Shown here: one piece after another, positions 8,227 to 20,644 of the stretch
Numbering within the stretch: the stretch's first letter is position 1
Layout of the letters: every line of letters begins with the position of its first letter
From: Dyella sedimenti
GTDB taxonomy: Bacteria > Pseudomonadota > Gammaproteobacteria > Xanthomonadales > Rhodanobacteraceae
Length of the DNA stretch: 64,000 nt
Direction of reading: 5' to 3'
NCBI RefSeq assembly: GCF_022760995.1
Contig: NZ_JAKWJO010000008.1
Span: 1 to 64,000, forward strand
Position numbers and translations under genes: made by a program
The notes under the pieces: model-generated
The model's database searches: none
Told to the model about the DNA's origin: nothing
The model's input: only the letters and a program-made list of their open reading frames with translations

Positions 8227-9098
8227 GCGCGGTACTCCTCGGTGTCTTGCGTGGCGTCGCCGTGGCCGGCGTCCGCGTGGGTCTCTGCCTCGTCGGCAGT
8301 GGCGTCTGGGATATCGGCGTGCGGGGCATCGCCGGGTTCATGGGGGGCGACTTCCGTCGCGGTGGTTTCGTCGGCCGCTTCCCCGACGATGGGCGCTTGG
8401 CCCTCGGCGGGTTCGTCGGCGGGTGTTTCGCCGGTGGCGGGTTCGGCGACGGCCTCGCTGGCCTCCTCGCCCGACACCACCAGGGTTTCGTCGGTTTCGT
8501 CGGGATCGATCGGCAGGTCGCGCACCACGCGGGCGGGCAGCGGTTCCGGCGCGATGCTCATCTGCGGGTCTTCCATGTCGCGGATTTCCGACAGCGGCGG
8601 CAGTTCGTCCAGCGACTTCAGGTTGAAGTAGTCCAGGAAGGCGCGGGTGGTGCCGAACAGGGCGGGCTTGCCGGGCACGTCGCGGTAGCCCACCACGCGG
8701 ATCCATTCGCGCTCCTCCATCGTCTTGATGATGTTGGAGGACACCACCACGCCTCGGATCTGCTCGATCTCCGGGCGGGTGATCGGCTGGCGGTAGGCGA
8801 TCAGCGCCAGCGTCTCCAGCAGGGCGCGCGAGTAGCGGCTGGGCTTTTCCGTCCACATCCGCGAGATCCACGGATGCACGTCCTGCCTGACCTGGTAGCG
8901 GAAGCCGGAGGCCACCTCGCGCAGTTCCACGCCCCGGCCCTCGCAGTCCCCGGCCAGCGCCTCGAGCGCCCGGGCAACGTCCTCGCGGCCGACCTCGTCC
9001 TCTTCGCCGAACAGTTCCAGCAGCTGAGGGATGGTCATCGGCTGGGTGGATGCCAGCAGCGCCGCCTCGATGATGGGTTTGAGTTGTTCGATCTGCAT
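8223..9098 (-). CDS. scpB: Segregation and condensation protein B
   Basis: ScpB is the winged-helix (kite) subunit that dimerises on the ScpA kleisin and with SMC forms the chromosome-organising condensin. The core (residues ~1-185) has the family landmarks IEAALLASTQPMTIPQLLELF, YSRALLETLALIAYRQPITRPEIEQIRGV and TTRAFLDYFNLKSLDELPPL. The last ~100 residues form a strongly acidic tail rich in Glu, Asp, Ala and Thr that is not part of the conserved fold. scpB follows scpA with a 38-bp gap and overlaps rluB by four bases, the common scpA-scpB-rluB order in gammaproteobacteria. Confidence 0.93.
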   Translation of the reverse strand: MQIEQLKPIIEAALLASTQPMTIPQLLELFGEEDEVGREDVARALEALAGDCEGRGVELREVASGFRYQVRQDVHPWISRMWTEKPSRYSRALLETLALIAYRQPITRPEIEQIRGVVVSSNIIKTMEEREWIRVVGYRDVPGKPALFGTTRAFLDYFNLKSLDELPPLSEIRDMEDPQMSIAPEPLPARVVRDLPIDPDETDETLVVSGEEASEAVAEPATGETPADEPAEGQAPIVGEAADETTATEVAPHEPGDAPHADIPDATADEAETHADAGHGDATQDTEEYRA

Positions 9099-9136
9099 GG
9101 CCTCGGGTTGGATGAGGATGAAAGGGAAGGCGCCGC

Positions 9137-10042
9137 CTATTCGGCGGCGGCCGCATCGTCGCCGGCCGGCAAGTCCGTGGACTCCTCGGCGTGGGCCATC
9201 CTGGACCGCACGTAGATCGGCGCCAGCGGGGTTTCCTGCACGATCTCCACCAGCATTTCCTTGGCCAGTTCCAGCATGGCCAGGAAGGTCACCACCACGC
9301 CCAGCCGTCCTTCGCCGACGTCGAACAGCGTCTCGAAGCGATGGAAGCTGTCGCCATCGAGCCGGCTCAGCAACTCGCCCATGCGCTGGCGCACGCTGAG
9401 CGCCTCGCGCTTGATGGCGTGGTGCCCGAACAGCTCGGCGCGGTGCATCACGTCCTTGAGCGCCAGCAGCAGCTCCTTCAGGTCGAGCGGCGGGGGCAGC
9501 CTGACCACCGTGCGCTCGCCCGCGTCCGCGTGGGCCAACGCCACGTCGCGCTCCAGGCGGGGCAGGGCGTCGATGTCCTCGGCCGCCTTCTTGAAGCGCT
9601 CGTACTCCTGCAGCCGGCGCACTAGCTCGGCGCGGGGATCCTCCTCCACGCCTTCTTCAGCCGGCGGCCGCGGCAGCAGCAGCCGCGACTTGATCTCGCC
9701 AAGGATGGCCGCCATCAGCAGGTACTCGGCGGCCAGCTCCAGGCGCATCACGTCGCGCATCATCTCGATGTAGTCCATGTACTGCCGGGTGATCTCGGCG
9801 ACAGGGATGTCCAGGATGTCCAGGTTCTGCCGGCGGATCAGGTACAGCAGCAGGTCGAGCGGCCCCTCGAACGATTCGAGGATGACCTCGAGCGCATCCG
9901 GCGGGATGTACAGGTCCTGCGGCATCTGCAACAGCGGCTCGCCGCGCACGATGGCCAGCGGCATTTCCTGCTGTTGAGGTACCGACGCAAACGCGTCCTG
10001 CGGCGTGGCGACCGCCTGAGGCTCGACTGGCTCAGTGCTCAT
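9137..10042 (-). CDS. scpA: Segregation and condensation protein A (kleisin)
   Basis: ScpA bridges SMC heads. The N-terminal kleisin helix region reads FEGPLDLLLYLIRRQNLDILDIPVAEITRQYMDYI, followed by EYLLMAAILGEIKSRLLLP. The C-terminal winged-helix part ends in GRLGVVVTFLAMLELAKEMLVEIVQ. I place the start at 10042 (MSTEPVEPQ); an upstream ATG at 10084 would add 14 unconserved residues. It leads the scpA-scpB-rluB-arsC set, and the region upstream to 10512 presumably holds the promoter. Confidence 0.92.
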   Translation of the reverse strand: MSTEPVEPQAVATPQDAFASVPQQQEMPLAIVRGEPLLQMPQDLYIPPDALEVILESFEGPLDLLLYLIRRQNLDILDIPVAEITRQYMDYIEMMRDVMRLELAAEYLLMAAILGEIKSRLLLPRPPAEEGVEEDPRAELVRRLQEYERFKKAAEDIDALPRLERDVALAHADAGERTVVRLPPPLDLKELLLALKDVMHRAELFGHHAIKREALSVRQRMGELLSRLDGDSFHRFETLFDVGEGRLGVVVTFLAMLELAKEMLVEIVQETPLAPIYVRSRMAHAEESTDLPAGDDAAAAE

Positions 10043-10512
10043 CAATACATGTCGTTGGGCCGTCCATGACGGCTTGCGTTGCATTCAACACGTTAGGAAA
10101 CGTTCCGTCCCGCCGGCATTCGTTCCGACGAATGTCCCCGCACGGACCGCGGCCATGGGCTGGCGGTCCGCTGAAGCTACCTGCGCGATACCCAGCCGGT
10201 GCGCCTTGCGTCACCGTCGCGGACGAGCATGACGAAAGCGCGCGAGCGGCGTTTCGGTCAGGCTGGCCGTGAGCGACCCTTGGGCGTCTCTGGCGGGGGC
10301 GAATCCACGGCAAAGGCGCAAGCCGCAACGTGACGAAACCCGCGTCACTGGCTGTTCAATCGGTCGGCTGATGCATCGGGACGGGTGCCGTAGCGGTCGA
10401 TCCTGGCCGATCGTGCGCGCACCCTTATGACCCATGCAAGGCCAAGATTAGCCGTTGCACGCCGGCAAGTCCAGTACACGGCAGGGACCGCGTAGCGGCA
10501 GAATAGCCGCGC
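10043..10512. other. Intergenic region between divergent scpA and dinB
   Basis: About 470 bp with no convincing gene. Short frames here have no recognisable content. It must hold promoters for scpA (leftward) and dinB (rightward). I could not identify a LexA-type CTGT-N8-ACAG box, so SOS control of dinB is not shown by the sequence. Confidence 0.5.
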
Positions 10513-11688
10513 ATGCCTTCCGATGAGCGCGCCATCATCCACGTCGACATGGACGCCTTCTACGCGTCCGTGGAGCAGCTCGACCATCCCGAGCTGCGCG
10601 GGCGGCCGGTGATCGTCGGCGGGCTGGGGCCGCGCGGCGTGGTATCCACCTGCAGCTACGAGGCGCGCCGGTTCGGCGTTCATTCGGCCATGCCGACCGC
10701 CCAGGCACGGCGTCTGTGCCCGGACGCGGTCTACCTGTGGCCGCGCATGGCGCGCTACGAGGAACTGTCGGCCCGGGTGTTCGAGGTGTTTCACGAGGTC
10801 ACGCCCCTGGTGGAGGGGGTGTCGCTGGACGAGGCCTTCCTCGACGTCACCGCCAGCCAGCGCCTGCTGGGCCCGGTCGAGGCGATCGGCCGGCGCATCA
10901 AGCGGGAGATCCGCAAGCGCACGCGGCTGGTGGCCTCGGTGGGCATGGGGCCGAACAAGCTGCTGGCCAAGCTGGCCAGCGAGCTGTCCAAGCCGGACGG
11001 CTTCCATCGCATCGCCGCGGAATATGCCGCGGCCGAGCTGGCGCCGCTGCCGGTGGGACGCCTGTGGACGGTCGGCAAGGTCACCGAGCAGGCGCTGCAC
11101 CGGCTGGGCATCCGCACCATCGGCGAATTGGCAGCATGTGACACGGCGCGTCTGGCCGGTGCGCTGGGGCGTCATGCCGTATTCATGCAGGCACTCGCGC
11201 GCGGCGAGGATGATCGCGACGTGCAGCCCGAGCAGGCCGAGCAATCCATCGGCGCCGAGCACACCTACGACACCGACCTGGAGGACCTGGCCCTGGCCGA
11301 ATCCTGGCTGCTGCGGCACTGCGAGCGCATTGCCGCCCGTGCGCGTGGTCGCGGGCTGGCTGGCCGCACGGTGACGGTGAAGCTGCGCGAGCCGCCGTTC
11401 GTCACCCATACGCGGCAGGCCCCGCTGCGCGAGTCCAGCGCGTCGGCGAGCGATATCTATGACGTGGCACGAGGCTTGCTTAACGTCTGGTGGCAGACCC
11501 GGACGAACCCGCGCCTGCGCCTGCTCGGGGTCAGCCTGTCAGGTTTCGCGGAGCGGCGGCAGCCGGGCTTGTTCGACGGGTCGCCCGCGCGGCGCGCGTC
11601 GGACCAGGTGCAGGACCGCATCAATGCGCGGTTCGGCTCGGGGAGCCTGGTCCGTGCGGGTGTCTTGCGGACGCGTGGGCAGGATTGA
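10513..11688 (+). CDS. dinB: DNA polymerase IV
   Basis: A Y-family translesion polymerase. The catalytic carboxylates are visible in IIHVDMDAFYASVEQLDHP and in GVSLDEAFLDVT. ETYD-like palm and thumb segments follow (SVGMGPNKLLAKLASELSKPDGF, then the helix-hairpin-helix VGKVTEQALHRLGIRTIGEL), and the little-finger domain includes GRTVTVKLREPPFVTHTRQ. The length of 391 is slightly above E. coli Pol IV. The C-terminus does not end in an obvious beta-clamp QLxLF pentapeptide; a PGLFDG-like segment near residue 358 may serve instead. Confidence 0.93.
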   Translation: MPSDERAIIHVDMDAFYASVEQLDHPELRGRPVIVGGLGPRGVVSTCSYEARRFGVHSAMPTAQARRLCPDAVYLWPRMARYEELSARVFEVFHEVTPLVEGVSLDEAFLDVTASQRLLGPVEAIGRRIKREIRKRTRLVASVGMGPNKLLAKLASELSKPDGFHRIAAEYAAAELAPLPVGRLWTVGKVTEQALHRLGIRTIGELAACDTARLAGALGRHAVFMQALARGEDDRDVQPEQAEQSIGAEHTYDTDLEDLALAESWLLRHCERIAARARGRGLAGRTVTVKLREPPFVTHTRQAPLRESSASASDIYDVARGLLNVWWQTRTNPRLRLLGVSLSGFAERRQPGLFDGSPARRASDQVQDRINARFGSGSLVRAGVLRTRGQD

Positions 11689-11771
11689 TAAGTGGCGTGG
11701 AAGCGCGCCATATGAACGATGGCGGTGCTTGCAGGACGAGGCAGGCGCCTGGCACGGGGAGACAGGGCAGG

Positions 11772-12140
11772 ATGAGCAAAGCGGAAGACAATGCCAGGAA
11801 CGGCTCCGAGCCGGAGCAGTTGCGGCCGGCCCGCATGCGGATCGAGACCACGGTGCTGATGAGCCGCGGCAACGAATCGCATCCCACCGAGCTGGTGGAC
11901 ATCTCCGCGACCGGCGTGCTGTTGCGCCGACCGCTGGGCTGGCAGGGCGAGCCGGGCCAGAGCTGGATCCTGGACATGATCTTCGGCCACGACCTGCACA
12001 TCCACCTGGAGGCGCAGGTGGCGCGCATTTCCGAGCGTCACCTGGGTTTCGCCTACACCCGCATTCCCGAGGACAAGCAGGTGCCGCTGTGGAACCTGCT
12101 GGGTGGCTATGCCGACATCCTGGAGATGTGGCACGACTGA
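11772..12140 (+). CDS. PilZ-domain protein (putative c-di-GMP receptor)
   Basis: The 122-residue protein carries the PilZ fold signature: an Arg-rich segment (RPARMRIETTVLMSR), then the diagnostic D-x-S-x-x-G in ELVDISATGVLLRRP, and a beta-barrel continuation (LEAQVARISERHLGFAYTRI). PilZ proteins bind cyclic di-GMP or, in degenerate forms, act as adaptors in motility and pilus control. The RxxxR motif is only loosely matched, so nucleotide binding is probable rather than certain. The ATG at 11772 follows GGGCAGG. It lies 83 bp downstream of dinB and converges with fadD. Confidence 0.82.
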   Translation: MSKAEDNARNGSEPEQLRPARMRIETTVLMSRGNESHPTELVDISATGVLLRRPLGWQGEPGQSWILDMIFGHDLHIHLEAQVARISERHLGFAYTRIPEDKQVPLWNLLGGYADILEMWHD

Positions 12141-12167
12141 GGGCGTCGCGCTCTCCGAAGGAGAGTC

Positions 12168-13853
12168 TCAACCCGGTGCGGCGGCCTTCTTCTCGTCGCG
12201 CAGCTCGCGGCGCAGGATCTTGCCCACGTTGCTCTTGGGCAGCGCATCGCGGAACTCGATGATCCGGGGGCGCTTGTAGCCAGTGAGGTTGTCGTGGCAG
12301 AACTTCTTCAGTTCCTCCACGGTGAGGCTCGGGTCCTTGCGTACCACGAACAGCTTCACCACCTCGCCGGAATGCTCGTCGGACACGCCGACCGCGGCTA
12401 CCTCGGCCACGCCGGGGTGCTGCATCACCACGTCCTCGACCTCGTTCGGGTACACGTTGAAGCCGGACACCAGGATCATGTCCTTCTTGCGGTCCACGAT
12501 GTAGACGTAGCCGTTCTCGTCCATGCGCGCCACGTCGCCGGTATGCAGCCAGCCGTCGGGACCGAGCACCTTGGCCGTTTCGTCCGGCCGCTGCCAGTAG
12601 CCCTTCATCACCTGCGGGCCGCGCACCATCAGCTCGCCTACCTCGCCCAGCGGCAGCGGCTGGCTGTCCTCCGACCAGATCGCCACGTCGGTGGAGGGAA
12701 TCGGCAGGCCGATGGAGCCGTTGTAGGCCGGCAGGTCCAGCGGGTTGATGCACGCAGCCGGCGAGGTTTCGGTGAGGCCATAGGCCTCGACCAGGGTGCA
12801 GCCGGTCACCTTCTTCCAGCGCTCGGCCACGGCGCGCTGCACCGCCATGCCGCCGCCCAGGGTGAGGTGCAGGCGCGAGAAATCGATCTCGGCGAAGCCT
12901 GGCGTGTTGAGCAGGCCGTTGAACAGCGTATTGACGCCGGTGAGCGCCGTGAATTTCGATCGCCTGAGCTCCTTGACGAAGCCGGGCATGTCGCGCGGGT
13001 TGGTAATCAGCCAGTTCAGGCCGCCCAGGCGCATGAACACCAGGCCGTTCGCGGTGAGCGAGAAGATGTGGTACAGCGGCAGCGCCGTGATGATCACTTC
13101 CTCGCCGGGCTTGGCGTTCGCGCCGATCCAGGCGCCGGCCTGCAGCATGTTGGCCACCATGTTGCCGTGCGTGAGCATGGCGCCCTTGGCCACGCCAGTG
13201 GTGCCGCCGGTGTACTGCAGGAAAGCGATGTCGTCGTGGCCGAGCGATACCTTGGGCAGCGGGTGCGCCGCGCCCTGCGCCAGCGCGTCGCGGAAGCGCA
13301 CCGCGTGCGGCAGCCGGTAGGGCGGCACCATCTTCTTGACGTGCTTGATGACCAGGTTCATCACCGCGCCCTTGGCGCCCAGCAGGTCGCCGACGCCGGT
13401 GGTGACGATGTGCTTGACCTCGGTCTCGGCCACCACCTGCTGCAGCGTGGACGCGAAGTTGTCCAGCACCACGATGGCCTTGGCGCCGGCGTCTTCCAAC
13501 TGGTGCTTGAGCTCGCGCGCGGTGTACATCGGGTTGGTGTTGACCACTACCAGGCCGGCGCGCAGCGCGCCGAACAGCGCGATGGGGTATTGCAGCACGT
13601 TGGGCATCATGATCGCGACGCGATCGCCCTTGCCGAGCTTGAGCACGCCGGTGAGGTAGCCGGCGAACCGGCGGCTCAGTTCATCGACTTGGCCATAAGT
13701 GAGCTGCTTGCCGAAGCTGGCGAACGCGGGACGCTGGCGAAAGCGCTCGAAGGCCTCTTCCACCACCGCGGCTACCGAGGCGTACTGGTTGACGTCGATC
13801 TGCGCGGGAACGCCTTGCGGGTAATGGGCCAGCCACGGACGCTCGTTGCTCAT
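12168..13853 (-). CDS. fadD: Long-chain fatty acid-CoA ligase
   Basis: The 561-residue adenylating enzyme contains the AMP-binding P-loop [29 protein letters not shown], and the hinge/C-terminal motifs [42 protein letters not shown], with catalytic lysine in the [11 protein letters not shown] region. It activates fatty acids to acyl-CoA at the inner membrane for beta-oxidation or phospholipid recycling. The length and N-terminus ([20 protein letters not shown]) match E. coli FadD, which sets the start at 13853. It is monocistronic and diverges from a small lipoprotein gene. Confidence 0.93.
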   Translation of the reverse strand: MSNERPWLAHYPQGVPAQIDVNQYASVAAVVEEAFERFRQRPAFASFGKQLTYGQVDELSRRFAGYLTGVLKLGKGDRVAIMMPNVLQYPIALFGALRAGLVVVNTNPMYTARELKHQLEDAGAKAIVVLDNFASTLQQVVAETEVKHIVTTGVGDLLGAKGAVMNLVIKHVKKMVPPYRLPHAVRFRDALAQGAAHPLPKVSLGHDDIAFLQYTGGTTGVAKGAMLTHGNMVANMLQAGAWIGANAKPGEEVIITALPLYHIFSLTANGLVFMRLGGLNWLITNPRDMPGFVKELRRSKFTALTGVNTLFNGLLNTPGFAEIDFSRLHLTLGGGMAVQRAVAERWKKVTGCTLVEAYGLTETSPAACINPLDLPAYNGSIGLPIPSTDVAIWSEDSQPLPLGEVGELMVRGPQVMKGYWQRPDETAKVLGPDGWLHTGDVARMDENGYVYIVDRKKDMILVSGFNVYPNEVEDVVMQHPGVAEVAAVGVSDEHSGEVVKLFVVRKDPSLTVEELKKFCHDNLTGYKRPRIIEFRDALPKSNVGKILRRELRDEKKAAAPG

Positions 13854-13981
13854 GTTGGATCCAAAGCTCCTGTATTGACCGGCCCGCTGGGTCGGACGGC
13901 CCCGGTAGGGCATGATGATGACGCGGCATTGGAGCATACGCCCGCGTATAGCGGCAAGCCGCGCCGCAGCGAGATTCCAGG

Positions 13982-14425
13982 ATGACGATGATGCGAAAAA
14001 CGTGGGCCTGCCTGTTGTTCGGCGGTGCGTTGGCGATGGGCCTGGCGGGCTGTCACCGCACCCCCGACGAAAGTCGAGTGAGGCAGGGCGTCGAGGCGGC
14101 GTCCCTGGCGGCTGAGCATGCCGATGCGTCCGCGCTGGGCGACGTGCTCAGCGATGATTTCGAAGGTAACGACGGCACGGCGGAGCGGCGCCAGTTGCTC
14201 GGCCTGCTGCGCGCGGCCGCGTTCCGCGGCGAAACCATCCATGCCCTGGTGGGTCCGGTGGAAGTCGAGGCGCGTGGCGATCGCTACGTGACGCGTTTCA
14301 CCGTCACGCTGACCAGCGGCGGCAAGCTGTTTCCCGCGAAGATCGGCGTCTACAAGGTGGAGGCGGCGTGGCGCAGGGAAGGGCGCGAATGGCATTGCTA
14401 TACGGCCACCTGGAAACCTGTCTAG
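13982..14425 (+). CDS. Small lipoprotein of unknown function
   Basis: The 147-residue protein has a lipoprotein signal peptide, ending in lipobox LAGC with C24 as the lipidation site. The mature part looks like a small alpha/beta SnoaL/NTF2-like fold: helices [26 protein letters not shown] and [12 protein letters not shown], then strands ([37 protein letters not shown]). The nearby ATG at 13991 is an equally possible start. I do not know its role. It is followed by an inverted REP-like repeat. Confidence 0.75.
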   Translation: MTMMRKTWACLLFGGALAMGLAGCHRTPDESRVRQGVEAASLAAEHADASALGDVLSDDFEGNDGTAERRQLLGLLRAAAFRGETIHALVGPVEVEARGDRYVTRFTVTLTSGGKLFPAKIGVYKVEAAWRREGREWHCYTATWKPV

Positions 14426-14428
14426 CCC

Positions 14429-14509
14429 TGTGGGAGCGCACCCTGTGTGCGACTGGCCTGCGTAGCGGCTCCACCATCGATCCAGTCGCGCACAGGGTGC
14501 GCTTCCACA
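14429..14509. repeat. Inverted REP-like repeat, GTGGGAGCGCACCCTGTG family
   Basis: Two 28-bp arms (14429-14456 and 14482-14509) are inverted copies with two mismatches and share the core GGGAGCGCACCCTGTG. The same element occurs at 20474-20556 with 25-bp perfect arms. These are extragenic palindromic doublets of the sort that RAYT transposases mobilise. Confidence 0.8.
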
Positions 14510-14520
14510 AGGTGCCATCC

Positions 14521-14548
14521 AAAAGAATGCCGCCCGGAGGCGGCATTC
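14521..14548 (-). terminator. Rho-independent terminator of acnA
   Basis: A perfect 10-bp stem, GAATGCCGCC / GGCGGCATTC (14525-14534 with 14539-14548), has a 4-nt loop. On the acnA strand it is followed by TTTT. It lies 24 bp past the acnA stop codon. Confidence 0.8.
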
Positions 14549-14571
14549 GTCGGTCTGGTGGCGTGGCCCCC

Positions 14572-17325
<2,754 letters not shown>

Positions 17326-17802
17326 GGGCTAACTCCTGTTACTTGAGTCTGGCGAACGCACGAGGCGTAGCTTGGGGATCCTAAGGCACGGAACGTGAGG
17401 GGAATTGCAAGGGCGGCGCAGATCACCATCCGTGTCGTCATCCTGGCCTGCGCCGGAATGACGAGTAATGGGGTTGGGGCAAGCCTTTCTCCCTGCGATA
17501 CATGCACTGTCTCCCAGTTTGGGCCAAAAGCCGGGTCACGCAAGAGACCCGGTCAGGGATTGCGCCACAGACCCATTGCAAGATTTCGAACGCAGGCGGA
17601 AGCGTTGTCTTGCGTTGCGGCACCAAGGGCCCGGCTGGCAAAATGATGGGCTGTCACGCCGCCCCCGAAGCGGCTGGCGACAAGACCTTGCGCCTTGTCG
17701 AGCGCCGGTAGCGGCCCTGCGGAACCTCCCTCGGGCGATCTCCGCTGCGATGGCGAAAGCCACCGCTCGCTGCCCCTTACGTTGTTCACCGGACGAGACC
17801 AC
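17326..17802. other. acnA/acnB divergent intergenic region with one REP palindrome
   Basis: No gene is supported here. The region must hold both aconitase promoters. At 17435-17464 it carries one GTCATCCTGGC...GCCGGAATGACG palindrome of the same family as 2548-2683 and 21568-21595. A purine-rich ribosome site (GGACGAGACC) precedes the acnB ATG. Confidence 0.6.
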
Positions 17803-20394
17803 ATGCTTAACGCCTACCGCCAACATGTCGCCGAGCGCGCCGCGCTGGGTATCCCGCCGCTGCCGCTGTCGGCCCAGCAGACCGCCGAACTGATCGAGCT
17901 GCTGAAGAACCCGCCCGCCGGCGAGGAAGCCTTCCTGGTCGAGCTGATTACCCATCGCGTGCCGGCCGGCGTGGACGACGCGGCCAAGGTCAAGGCGTCC
18001 TACCTGGCGGCCGTGGCGTTCGGCACCGAAAAGAGCCCGCTGATCCCGCGCGAGAAGGCCACGGAACTGCTCGGCACCATGCTGGGCGGCTACAACATCC
18101 ATCCGCTGATCGAGCTGCTGGACGACGCGCAGCTGGGCGGCATCGCCGCCGACGCGCTGAAGAAGACCCTGCTGATCTTCGACGCCTTCCACGACGTGAA
18201 GGAAAAGGCGGACAAGGGCAACGCCAACGCCCAGGCCGTGCTCAAGAGCTGGGCCGATGCCGAATGGTTCACCAGCCGTCCGGAAGTGCCCGAGAGCCTG
18301 ACCATCACCGTGTTCAAGGTGCCTGGCGAGACCAATACCGACGACCTGTCGCCGGCGCCGGACGCCACCACCCGCCCGGACATCCCGCTGCACGCGCTGG
18401 CCATGCTGAAGAACAAGCGCGAGGGCGCGCCGTTCCAGCCGGAGGAGGATGGCAAGCGCGGCCCCGTCGCGTTCATCGAATCGTTGAAGGAAAAGGGCCA
18501 CCTGGTCGCCTATGTCGGCGACGTGGTCGGCACCGGCTCCAGCCGCAAGTCCGCCACCAACTCGGTGCTGTGGTTCACCGGCGAGGACATTCCCTTCATC
18601 CCGAACAAGCGCTTCGGCGGCGTGTGCCTTGGCAGCAAGATCGCCCCCATCTTCTACAACACCATGGAAGACGCCGGCGCCTTGCCGATCGAGCTGGACG
18701 TGTCGCAGATGGAGATGGGCGACGTGGTCGAGCTGCGCCCCTACGAGGGCAAGGCGCTGAAGAACGGCCAGGTGATCGCCGAGTTCCAGGTGAAGTCCGA
18801 CGTGCTGTTCGACGAGGTGCGCGCCGGCGGCCGCATCCCGCTGATCATCGGCCGCGGCCTCACCGCCAAGGCGCGCGAGGCGCTGGGTCTGCCGGTCTCC
18901 ACCCTGTTCCGCCTGCCGCAGCAACCGGCCGATACCGGCAAGGGCTACACCCTGGCGCAGAAGATGGTCGGCCGCGCCTGTGGCCTGCCGGAAGGCCAGG
19001 GCATCCGTCCGGGCACCTATTGCGAGCCGAAGATGACCTCGGTGGGTTCGCAGGACACCACTGGCCCGATGACCCGCGACGAGCTGAAGGACCTGGCCTG
19101 CCTGGGCTTCTCGGCCGACCTCGTCATGCAGTCGTTCTGCCATACCGCCGCCTACCCGAAGCCGGTGGACGTCAAGACCCACCACGAGCTGCCCGCCTTC
19201 ATCTCCACCCGCGGCGGCATCAGCCTGCGCCCGGGCGACGGCGTGATCCACTCCTGGCTCAACCGCATGCTGCTGCCCGACACCGTGGGCACCGGCGGCG
19301 ACAGCCACACCCGCTTCCCGATCGGCATCTCGTTCCCGGCCGGCTCCGGCCTGGTGGCTTTCGCCGCCGCCACCGGCGTGATGCCGCTGGACATGCCCGA
19401 ATCGGTGCTGGTGCGCTTCAAGGGCGAGCTGCAGCCTGGCGTGACCCTGCGCGACCTGGTCAATGCCATTCCGCTGTATGCCATCAAGCAGGGCCTGCTG
19501 ACGGTGGCCAAGCAGGGCAAGAAGAACATCTTCTCCGGCCGCATCCTGGAGATCGAGGGCCTGCCGAACCTCAAGGTGGAGCAGGCGTTCGAGCTGTCCG
19601 ACGCCTCGGCCGAGCGCTCCGCCGCCGGCTGCACGGTGCATTTGGACAAGGCGCCGATCATCGAATACATCAACAGCAACATCACGCTGCTGAAATACAT
19701 GATCGCCCAGGGCTACCAGGACGCCCGCAGCCTGCAGCGCCGCATCAAGGCGATGGAGGCATGGCTGGCCAACCCGCAGTTGCTGGAGCGCGACGCGGAC
19801 GCCGAGTACGCCGCCGTGATCGAGATCGACCTGGCCGACGTGCACGAGCCCATCGTGGCCTGCCCGAACGACCCGGACGACGTGAAGACCCTGTCCGACG
19901 TGGCCGGTGCCAAGATCGACGAGGTGTTCATCGGCTCGTGCATGACCAATATCGGCCACTTCCGCGCCGCGTCGAAGCTGCTGGAAGGCAAGCGCGACAT
20001 CCCGACCAAGCTGTGGGTGGCCCCGCCGACCAAGATGGACCAGCAGCAGCTCACCGAGGAAGGCCACTACGGCGTGCTCGGCACTGCCGGTGCTCGCATG
20101 GAAATGCCGGGCTGCTCGCTGTGCATGGGCAACCAGGCGCAGGTGCGCGAGGGCGCCACAGTGTTCTCCACCTCCACCCGCAACTTCCCCAACCGCCTCG
20201 GCAAGAACTCCAACGTGTACCTGGGTTCGGCGGAGCTGGCCGCGATCTGCTCGCGCCTGGGCCGCATCCCGACCAAGGACGAGTACATGGCGGACATCGG
20301 CGTGATCAACGCCAACGGCACCAAGATCTACCGCTACATGAACTTCGACCAGATCGCCGACTACCAGCAGGTGGCGGAGACGGTGGACGCGTAA
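17803..20394 (+). CDS. acnB: Aconitate hydratase B
   Basis: The 863-residue protein is a complete AcnB. It has the N-terminal HEAT-like helical domain ([25 protein letters not shown]), then the swivel domain placed ahead of the catalytic domains, as is unique to AcnB ([20 protein letters not shown]). Cluster cysteines lie in [19 protein letters not shown] and [19 protein letters not shown]. It is the main TCA-cycle aconitase in proteobacteria. I use the ATG at 17803 ([21 protein letters not shown]), the conserved start, although an in-frame ATG exists 108 bp upstream. A strong terminator follows. Confidence 0.96.
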   Translation: MLNAYRQHVAERAALGIPPLPLSAQQTAELIELLKNPPAGEEAFLVELITHRVPAGVDDAAKVKASYLAAVAFGTEKSPLIPREKATELLGTMLGGYNIHPLIELLDDAQLGGIAADALKKTLLIFDAFHDVKEKADKGNANAQAVLKSWADAEWFTSRPEVPESLTITVFKVPGETNTDDLSPAPDATTRPDIPLHALAMLKNKREGAPFQPEEDGKRGPVAFIESLKEKGHLVAYVGDVVGTGSSRKSATNSVLWFTGEDIPFIPNKRFGGVCLGSKIAPIFYNTMEDAGALPIELDVSQMEMGDVVELRPYEGKALKNGQVIAEFQVKSDVLFDEVRAGGRIPLIIGRGLTAKAREALGLPVSTLFRLPQQPADTGKGYTLAQKMVGRACGLPEGQGIRPGTYCEPKMTSVGSQDTTGPMTRDELKDLACLGFSADLVMQSFCHTAAYPKPVDVKTHHELPAFISTRGGISLRPGDGVIHSWLNRMLLPDTVGTGGDSHTRFPIGISFPAGSGLVAFAAATGVMPLDMPESVLVRFKGELQPGVTLRDLVNAIPLYAIKQGLLTVAKQGKKNIFSGRILEIEGLPNLKVEQAFELSDASAERSAAGCTVHLDKAPIIEYINSNITLLKYMIAQGYQDARSLQRRIKAMEAWLANPQLLERDADAEYAAVIEIDLADVHEPIVACPNDPDDVKTLSDVAGAKIDEVFIGSCMTNIGHFRAASKLLEGKRDIPTKLWVAPPTKMDQQQLTEEGHYGVLGTAGARMEMPGCSLCMGNQAQVREGATVFSTSTRNFPNRLGKNSNVYLGSAELAAICSRLGRIPTKDEYMADIGVINANGTKIYRYMNFDQIADYQQVAETVDA

Positions 20395-20424
20395 GCGGAA
20401 TAGCGAGAGGGTGATTCACCCCAC

Positions 20425-20457
20425 AAAAAGCCCGGCCTTGTGCCGGGCTTTTTTTGT
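20425..20457 (+). terminator. Rho-independent terminator of acnB
   Basis: The stem AGCCCGGC (20429-20436) pairs with GCCGGGCT (20442-20449) across a 5-nt loop, followed by a run of seven Ts. It lies 34 bp after the acnB stop. Confidence 0.93.
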
Positions 20458-20473
20458 TTTTCCTTGCTACACC

Positions 20474-20556
20474 TGTGGGAGCGCACCCTGTGCGCGACGG
20501 CGGCATGTCGATATCGCCGCTCCGTAGGTCTGTCGCGCACAGGGTGCGCTCCCACA
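20474..20556. repeat. Inverted REP-like repeat, GTGGGAGCGCACCCTGTG family
   Basis: Perfect 25-bp inverted arms lie at 20474-20498 and 20532-20556, with a GC-rich centre. It is the second copy of the element at 14429-14509. The acnB terminator is immediately upstream. Confidence 0.85.
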
Positions 20557-20644
20557 AGGGGGCTCTCGGTGCTGGCGATCAACCCCGCGCCGCCTGCCGT
20601 CGTTTATGCTTGCGCCCGTCACACCACCGGTCCGCAGGCAGCGC

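Noticed and set aside
6805..8631. Antisense frame of about 600 residues over rluB and scpB
   Set aside because: Its Ala/Gly-rich N-terminus is the shadow of the RGG-like RluB tail. No domain is visible and rluB is certain on the other strand.
17536..20067. 843-residue antisense frame over acnB
   Set aside because: Composition typical of the complement of conserved GC-rich genes; acnB motifs are on the plus strand.
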